In this document: one piece after another, positions 58,965 through 64,000 of the stretch
Layout of the letters: each line of letters opens with the position of its first letter
Position numbering within the stretch: the stretch's first letter is position 1
From: Syntrophales bacterium
Lineage (GTDB): Bacteria; Desulfobacterota; Syntrophia; Syntrophales; PHBD01
Length of the DNA: 64,000 nucleotides
Direction: 5' to 3'
NCBI GenBank assembly: GCA_035363115.1
Contig: DAOSEM010000001.1
Coordinates: 558,001 to 622,000 of the forward strand
The notes under the pieces: generated by a model
What the model was told of the DNA's origin: nothing
Databases searched by the model: none
Seen by the model: only the letters and a program-made list of their open reading frames with translations
Made by a program: the position numbers and the translations under genes

Positions 58965-60681
58965 GTCCGGTTGCTTCCTTGCGGAGGAAGGCCACGGCCC
59001 AGGTCTCCGGCCCCATGTGGGCGGCGGAGGTTCTTGAGAGGGGCTCGATCATGATTTCCACGGAGGGAAAACGCGAGTGGATCAGGGGCAGGATCTCCGC
59101 CTCCAGCCAGGGGCGGTTGTCCGAGTGCTCCAGGAGCACCGTGCCGGCTCCCGACGGGGCGAGCCCAGTCTCCAGTTTTTCCAGGATGTAGCGGACCTGG
59201 TCCTTCCGGTTCCGGACCACGCCGACCTTTCTGGCCCCGTCTGGCAGGGGGCTGATAACGGGCTTCATGTTCAGCATGTCCCCGAAAAAGGCGCTTCCTT
59301 TCGACAGCCGCCCCCCCGCGGCGAGCCACTTCAGGCGGTCCAGGAAGATGTACTCTTCCGTCCGGACCGCGGCGTCCTGGGCAAAGGCCACCACGGCCTC
59401 CGGATCGGCCGCCCGGGAGGCGAACCGGGCCGTCTCGACGGCCATCAGGCCCAATCGTCCCGATGCGGCGCCGGTGTCGATCACGGTGAGGCGGTCGTCC
59501 GGGTCGTTTTTACGCTTCCATTCCATGGCCGTTTCATAATTGCCGGTGAAGACGGATCCGACGCAGAGATAAAGAACCCGCCCGAAGCGGCTGACGATGC
59601 TCTCGTAGCTCTGCTGCCGCTCGAGAACGGATGCCTGGGAGGTGGAAACTTTTTCGCCCCGCCGCATGGCCTCGAAAAGTTCGTCCGGCGAAATCAGGGT
59701 TTCCGGAAGGCAGCGTTCTCCCACGGTGAGGTAGCTGTCCAGGAGCGTGATGCCCAGTTTCCGGGCGAGCTCCCGGGTCAGCGAGCCCGCGGCGTCGGTC
59801 ATGATGTGAATCAGCGTGTCCGCCGCGGCCACTCCGAAGTCGATCGTCTGCCGGGTCAGGTCGTCGACGGACCATCGGACGACCGGGGCGATGCGCTCGA
59901 TGTCCCTCCGCAGGGAGACGGCGTCGTCGGTGTGCAGGTGAACCTTCAGGTAGTCCCGCTCGCGGATCATGACCACGCTCCGGCCGGCCGAGGCCAGCCG
60001 GTTGTAGGTTTCCTCCGGGTCGTCCGTTCCCTGGAGAACCAGGTCCACGCACCATCCCCCTTCGTCGGGTCCAGACGCGGTCCGGCGGACCCGCAGCTGC
60101 TCCCCGAAGGCCTCGGTGACCGGCCGGATGCCCGAGATGGAATTTCCCAGTGCCGGGAAAAAACCTTCAAAAAACAGGTACATGCCGAGTGCACCCGCGT
60201 CGACCACACCGGCTTCCCGGAGCTTCGGCTGCTGCTCCACGGTGTTCCGGACGACGTCCTGAAGCCGGTCCATCAGCCTGCGGCACCACCCCGGATCGGT
60301 CTCTTTGGAGGCGGCCCGCAGACCCTCCTCCAGGGCCTCGAAAAAGGTCAGCATGGTTCCGGGTTTGGGTTCCCGCACGGCGCCGCGGGCCTGGTCGGTT
60401 CCACGGGCGACCGCGGCGGCCAGCGACACCATGTCCTCCGCCGGGAGAAGGCGGCTGAAAAAGCGGGCTGCGATGTTGCCCGAGTTGCCCCGGGCGGAAA
60501 GGAGGAGATCGCGGTTGAGGGCGTCCCGCTCCCGCTCCGGAAAGCGCAGTGGCGCCAGGCTGAGGACGAGATTTCGTCCCGTATCTCCGTCCGCCACGGG
60601 GAAGACGTTGATGTCGTCCAGGAGGTCGGACCAGGCGGTCACCCGCTCCACACCGGCAGCAAGGGCCTTGTTCAAATCCAT
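58951..60681 (-). CDS. Fused DAK2/DhaL-like and DegV (FakA-FakB-like) protein
   Basis: This 576-residue protein has an N-terminal DhaL/DAK2 domain (about 1-190) with the phosphate-binding motif NVFPVADGDTGRNL and ARGNSGN. A FakA-type middle section (about 200-280, ending HLHTDD) follows. The C-terminal half is a DegV/FakB fatty-acid-binding domain with TDAAGSLTRELARKLGITLLDSYL and the STSQAS loop. FakA/FakB phosphorylate fatty acids for phospholipid synthesis, normally as separate proteins. One chain would make a kinase that carries its own substrate protein. It lies between a thioesterase and a glycosyltransferase gene, consistent with a fatty-acyl role. Confidence 0.85.
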   Translation of the reverse strand: MDLNKALAAGVERVTAWSDLLDDINVFPVADGDTGRNLVLSLAPLRFPERERDALNRDLLLSARGNSGNIAARFFSRLLPAEDMVSLAAAVARGTDQARGAVREPKPGTMLTFFEALEEGLRAASKETDPGWCRRLMDRLQDVVRNTVEQQPKLREAGVVDAGALGMYLFFEGFFPALGNSISGIRPVTEAFGEQLRVRRTASGPDEGGWCVDLVLQGTDDPEETYNRLASAGRSVVMIRERDYLKVHLHTDDAVSLRRDIERIAPVVRWSVDDLTRQTIDFGVAAADTLIHIMTDAAGSLTRELARKLGITLLDSYLTVGERCLPETLISPDELFEAMRRGEKVSTSQASVLERQQSYESIVSRFGRVLYLCVGSVFTGNYETAMEWKRKNDPDDRLTVIDTGAASGRLGLMAVETARFASRAADPEAVVAFAQDAAVRTEEYIFLDRLKWLAAGGRLSKGSAFFGDMLNMKPVISPLPDGARKVGVVRNRKDQVRYILEKLETGLAPSGAGTVLLEHSDNRPWLEAEILPLIHSRFPSVEIMIEPLSRTSAAHMGPETWAVAFLRKEATGHDER

Positions 60682-60689
60682 GATGCTCC

Positions 60690-61109
60690 TCAGAAACCCA
60701 GGGCCTGGCGGATTTCGTCGGGGATGGAGAAGAGGATTTCCATCTCCGGCGCCTTCACCGCCACCTGCTCCGTCCGGCCGCGGGTGCAGACCTGGCCGTC
60801 CGCCGCCAGGCGGATCTCGAAGTCGAAGACGAGCTTGAAGCGGGCCTCTTGGACGGTGGCCCGGCAGACGAATTCATCCTGGTAGCGGAGCGGGAGGATA
60901 TGTTTCGTGGAAGTCCGGATGATGGGAAAGACGATGCCGGTGCGTTTGTAGATCTCGTAGAGGTCGATACCGCGGGAGCCCAGCAGGGCGACGCGGGCGT
61001 CCTCGAAATAGTTCATGTAGTTGCCGTGCCAGACCACCTGGATGGGGTCCAGGTCGTAGAAGGGGACCCGGCGGGTGATCTCGAAGCGGACAGGCTCTTT
61101 GCTTTCCAT
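60690..61109 (-). CDS. 4HBT-family thioesterase (YbgC-like)
   Basis: The 139-residue hotdog protein has the YbgC/4HBT signature PFYDLDPIQVVWHGNYMNYFEDAR, with the catalytic Asp preceding the VVWHGNY strand. It ends with ALGF. Such enzymes hydrolyse acyl-CoA or acyl-ACP. Start 61109 has AAGGAAA upstream. It sits 26 bp after the ammonia-lyase gene and 8 bp before the FakA/FakB-like gene. Thioesterases of this size accompany ammonia-lyases in aryl-polyene loci. Confidence 0.88.
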   Translation of the reverse strand: MESKEPVRFEITRRVPFYDLDPIQVVWHGNYMNYFEDARVALLGSRGIDLYEIYKRTGIVFPIIRTSTKHILPLRYQDEFVCRATVQEARFKLVFDFEIRLAADGQVCTRGRTEQVAVKAPEMEILFSIPDEIRQALGF

Positions 61110-61135
61110 GGGGTTTCCTTGCCCTCCCGGGGGAA

Positions 61136-62689
61136 TTATGCCGGCGGGGCGGAGCGGGCGATGAAGGCGGCTGCGGCCTCGATGTCCCGGTCCATTTCCC
61201 GGTCTTCCAGAATGGCCGGGGAGAGGCGGCGGACCGCACGGACCCACCGGGCCAGCCGGGGCCGGATGTTCGTGCCGCCGCGGATCTCGCAGGCCTGGAC
61301 CGCCGCCAGGAGGTGGATGGCCGCCGCCCGCTCGGCGAGGGTGCAGACCCGCTCGGCGTCGCGGGCCGCGATTGTGCCCATGCTCACCTTGTCCTGGTTG
61401 TTCGACTCCGTCGGCCGGGAGAAGGAGCCCGCCGGCATGGTCAGTTTCAGGGCCTCCGCCGCCAGGGCCGAAATGGAGAGGGACAGGGCCTTGAAGCCGT
61501 GGCGGAGCAGGCTTTCGCGCCCGTTGGCCCGGACCAGGTCCGCCGGCAGGCCTCGATTGGTATGGGGGTCCACCAGAAGGGCCACTTGCCGGTCCGACAG
61601 GTCCGCCACCGAGGCGACAGCCGTCTTGAGGGCGTCCGCGGCGAAGGCGATGTGGCCGCCGTAGAAGTTGCCGCTCATGACGGGGGGACCGCCGGCAGGA
61701 TCGAAAATCGGGTTGTCGTTGGCGCTGTTGGCCTCGATTTCGATCCAGGGAACGACCCAGGCCAGGGCGTCGGCCAGGACGCCGGCCACCTGCGGGACAC
61801 AGCGGACCGAGTAGGGGTCCTGGAGGGTCTCCGGTGCGTCCGCTTCCCCGGGCGATGTGCCGGCCTTCGTCTCCAGGAGCTCCCGGAGACGCCGGGCCAC
61901 CTCGACCTGGCCGGGATGGGGCTTCGCCTCCCCCGCGGCGGGGTGGAAATGGGAGGACTTGCCGCGGATGGCGTGCACCGTGAGTGCCGTCGCCGCGACC
62001 ACGGCATCGAGGATCCGCCGGGCCCGGTCGGCCGCCAGGACGGCGATGCCCGTCATGGTGGCGGTGCCGTTCATCAGGGACAGGGCCTCCTTGGACTCGA
62101 AGGCATACGGAGGGAGCCCGGCTTCCTGGATCGCCCGGGCGGCGGGCATCCGGACGCCGCGGTAAAAAACCTCCCGCTCGCCGATCAGGGCGGCGGCGAC
62201 GTACGACATGGGCGTGAGGTCTCCCGAGGCCCCGACAGAGCCTTCACAGGGGACGACCGGTGTGATCCCCTCGTTCAGGAAGCGGGCCATCCGCTCCAGG
62301 AGCGCCACCGATACCCCCGAGTATCCCCGGGCCAGGCCGATCATGCGGCATAGCATCGCCGCTCGCGTCGCCTCGATCCCGATGGGCTCGCCGGTACCGC
62401 AGCCGTGAAAATACAGGGGGCTGCTGCCGCCGTTCTTCAGGACCTCCTGCCGGGAGAGACGCTTTCCGCAGGAGCGGCCGAATCCCGTGGTGACCCCGTA
62501 AACCGGGACATTGTCCCGAATCGCGTCCGCCAGCAGGCGGCGGGACCGCTCCATGGTCCGGCGAAAATCCCTCCCCGCTCCGATCCGGACCTCCCGGCCG
62601 TCCACGGCGACCGCCACGATGTCTTCCATCGGAACCGGTTGTCCGTCGATGATGAGGGGTTTTTTTAATTTTTTCGAATGGTTTGTCAT
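61136..62689 (-). CDS. Aromatic amino acid ammonia-lyase (HAL/PAL/TAL family, MIO-dependent)
   Basis: The 517-residue enzyme carries the MIO-forming Ala-Ser-Gly triad (A154-S155-G156 in GSVGASGDLTPMSYVAA), YGVTTGFGR, and the family blocks NDNPIF and PTESNNQDKVSMGT. These lyases remove ammonia from histidine, phenylalanine or tyrosine. The residues before the GCGTG segment (YFHGCGTG, H95) are unlike the SH pair of true histidases, so a tyrosine or phenylalanine lyase that makes a cinnamic-type acid is possible. A start at 62755 would add 22 residues. The chosen ATG precedes the normal N-terminus. The next gene in the transcript is a thioesterase. Confidence 0.9.
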   Translation of the reverse strand: MTNHSKKLKKPLIIDGQPVPMEDIVAVAVDGREVRIGAGRDFRRTMERSRRLLADAIRDNVPVYGVTTGFGRSCGKRLSRQEVLKNGGSSPLYFHGCGTGEPIGIEATRAAMLCRMIGLARGYSGVSVALLERMARFLNEGITPVVPCEGSVGASGDLTPMSYVAAALIGEREVFYRGVRMPAARAIQEAGLPPYAFESKEALSLMNGTATMTGIAVLAADRARRILDAVVAATALTVHAIRGKSSHFHPAAGEAKPHPGQVEVARRLRELLETKAGTSPGEADAPETLQDPYSVRCVPQVAGVLADALAWVVPWIEIEANSANDNPIFDPAGGPPVMSGNFYGGHIAFAADALKTAVASVADLSDRQVALLVDPHTNRGLPADLVRANGRESLLRHGFKALSLSISALAAEALKLTMPAGSFSRPTESNNQDKVSMGTIAARDAERVCTLAERAAAIHLLAAVQACEIRGGTNIRPRLARWVRAVRRLSPAILEDREMDRDIEAAAAFIARSAPPA

Positions 62690-62751
62690 TGTTTCACAGG
62701 CCCGCGTCCAGGCGCGGCGAAGGGGTTTCTTACCGGATGGGGTTTCATCCG

Positions 62752-63999
62752 TCAACCCTTAGTTGCCCCCTCCTCCCCGGTGACCTCCCCGCGGCGGCCG
62801 AACCGGGATTCCATCAGGTCCCGCCTGCGCCGGCGGTATGTGCCGTCCCGGTGCTCCCTTTCGCTCACCTTTTTCAGGAGCTTGAACATCTTGTAGGTCT
62901 GGGGCTCGTCCCGGTAGAACGTGTCCCAGGCGAAGTGGAACAATTCCTGGAGCTTCTCCGGGGACATGTTCCGGGGCTGGAAGACGACCTTGTCGGCGGT
63001 GTAGTCGTTCCAGTCGTAGGACAGGATTCTCCCCTCCCGATGGAGGTCGTCGAAGGTCCGGGTATGGGGGAACGGCGTCAGGACGGTGAATTCCGCCAGG
63101 TCCAGCTCGATCTCCATCAGGAAGTCGATGAGCCGCCGGATGCTGTCTTCCGTGTGGTTGTCCAGGCCCAGGAGAATCGTTCCCTCGACGCCGATTCCGT
63201 GGTCATGGTAGCGGCGGATGCGGTTCCGGATCGTGTCCGAGGTGTCGAAGACGGCCTGGTAGACGTACCAGGCCCCCGCCTGGGCGGCCAGATCCAGGAT
63301 CTCCGGGTCGTCCTCGATGGGGTGGCTGCACCAGTTCTTCTTGAGGGGGATCATGGCCCGGAAGAGGTCCTTTTCCCATTGGCTGTCCTGGGCAAGGGAG
63401 TTGTCCACCACGAACAGGCGGTTGTTGTCGATGCCGGCGATCTCCTCAACCACCCGGTCGATGGGCCGGGGCCGAAACTGCCGCCCTCCCAGGAAGGACA
63501 CGCAGCAGGGGTAGCAGTTGAACCGGCAGCCCCGGGAGGCGTGGACCAGGTCCACCATCTGGACGCCCTTGTAATTGTAAAGGTCCCGTTTGAGGATGTC
63601 CCGCCGGGCCGGGCCGATCCACTCCGTCGGGGGTCGGTTGTCAAAGAAGTTATAGACTTTCTTCAGCTTTCCGGATTGGAAGTCCGAAATGACCGCTTCC
63701 ATCCGGCCCTCCGCCTCGCCGAGGAAGACCGAATCGACATGCTCCGCCGCTTCCTCGGCGTGGAGCATGGTTCCGATCCCGCCGCAGAGGACGGGAATTC
63801 CCCGGCGGCGGTATTCGCCGGCGATCTCCCATCCCCGCTTCACCTGGCTGGTGAGCATCATCGAGATGCCGACCAGGTCGGCCCTCTCCTCCAGGTCGAG
63901 GGGCTCCACGTTTTCGTCGGTGAAGGAGACCTCGACACCCGGCGGCAGGGCCGCGGCGAAGACCACCGGTCCATGGGGCGGCAGGTGGAATTCCGTCTG
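62752..63999 (-). CDS. Radical SAM protein with B12-binding domain, 5' end outside window
   Basis: The frame is open to the window edge, so the gene is cut. The visible 415 residues hold the end of a cobalamin-binding domain (DLVGISMMLTSQVKRG, VLCGGIGTMLHAEEAAEHVDSVFLGEAEG). The radical SAM barrel follows with the cluster motif CRFNCYPC (CxxxCxxC), GGRQFRPRPIDRVVEEI, VVDNSLAQD, and EGTILLGLDNHTEDSIRRL. A C-terminal domain like those of hopanoid- and lipid-modifying radical SAM enzymes is seen. Substrate unknown. It stands 62 bp ahead of the ammonia-lyase on the same strand. Confidence 0.9.
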   Translation of the reverse strand, partial: QTEFHLPPHGPVVFAAALPPGVEVSFTDENVEPLDLEERADLVGISMMLTSQVKRGWEIAGEYRRRGIPVLCGGIGTMLHAEEAAEHVDSVFLGEAEGRMEAVISDFQSGKLKKVYNFFDNRPPTEWIGPARRDILKRDLYNYKGVQMVDLVHASRGCRFNCYPCCVSFLGGRQFRPRPIDRVVEEIAGIDNNRLFVVDNSLAQDSQWEKDLFRAMIPLKKNWCSHPIEDDPEILDLAAQAGAWYVYQAVFDTSDTIRNRIRRYHDHGIGVEGTILLGLDNHTEDSIRRLIDFLMEIELDLAEFTVLTPFPHTRTFDDLHREGRILSYDWNDYTADKVVFQPRNMSPEKLQELFHFAWDTFYRDEPQTYKMFKLLKKVSEREHRDGTYRRRRRDLMESRFGRRGEVTGEEGATKG

Positions 64000-64000
64000 T

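Overview
The window is a high-GC bacterial chromosome segment with dense gene packing. Its gene content fits an anaerobic member of the former Deltaproteobacteria (Desulfobacterota), possibly Syntrophales-like. The lineage is an inference from a tungsten/molybdenum-type aldehyde ferredoxin oxidoreductase, a siroheme-decarboxylase-type regulator-fold protein next to hemL, hydrogenase maturation genes, a probable selenoprotein and sigma-54 control. No rRNA, tRNA, insertion sequence with a transposase, or CRISPR array was seen.

Layout. 0-3.5 kb: the 3' part of smc, then three copies of a structured fold-back repeat. 3.5-9.4 kb: an RHS polymorphic-toxin locus with one complete RHS protein, a tiny membrane protein, an orphan second toxin tip (L,D-transpeptidase/DUF2778-like) and a multi-pass membrane protein that may be its immunity protein. 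9.5-13.1 kb: ftsY, a PP2A-like phosphatase, glutamate formimidoyltransferase, and convergent hypAB. 13.3-17.7 kb: an AT-rich accessory island with an XRE-ImmA/IrrE protein coupled to a PIN-like protein, then three unknown proteins that each carry an R-x(n)-H motif of the HEPN type. 17.8-26.5 kb: a GNAT protein, an SDR, a peroxiredoxin-like protein with an in-frame UGA (UPFC motif), ahbB-hemL, an AMP-binding ligase and a nucleotide-sugar set (UDP-glucuronate 4-epimerase type, gmd, fcl).

26.5-34.8 kb: two secreted proteins of unknown function, a MarR regulator with an amidohydrolase, a four-PAS LuxR-type regulator, and a PAS/sigma-54 activator. 34.8-38.4 kb: an AOR - ubiquitin-like sulfur carrier - E1-like adenylyltransferase operon. 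It lies behind a good -24/-12 promoter with two upstream dyads and a structured leader that contains a small ORF. 38.8-45.3 kb: a giant type V autotransporter with long internal duplications. 45.4-49.9 kb: a flavin reductase-like protein, an Asp/Glu racemase family protein, an AzgA-type purine permease and a family 5 solute-binding protein.

50-64 kb, all on the minus strand: a radical SAM/B12-domain protein (cut by the window edge), an MIO-type aromatic amino acid ammonia-lyase, a 4HBT thioesterase, a FakA-FakB-like fusion, a family 2 glycosyltransferase, clpS-clpA-aat (a whole N-degron pathway), an AMIN-domain protein, an RND/MMPL exporter fused to a methyltransferase, and a lysophospholipid acyltransferase-like protein. 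Ammonia-lyase, thioesterase, glycosyltransferase, exporter, methyltransferase and acyltransferase together recall aryl-polyene-type lipid loci, but no ketosynthase or acyl carrier protein lies inside the window.
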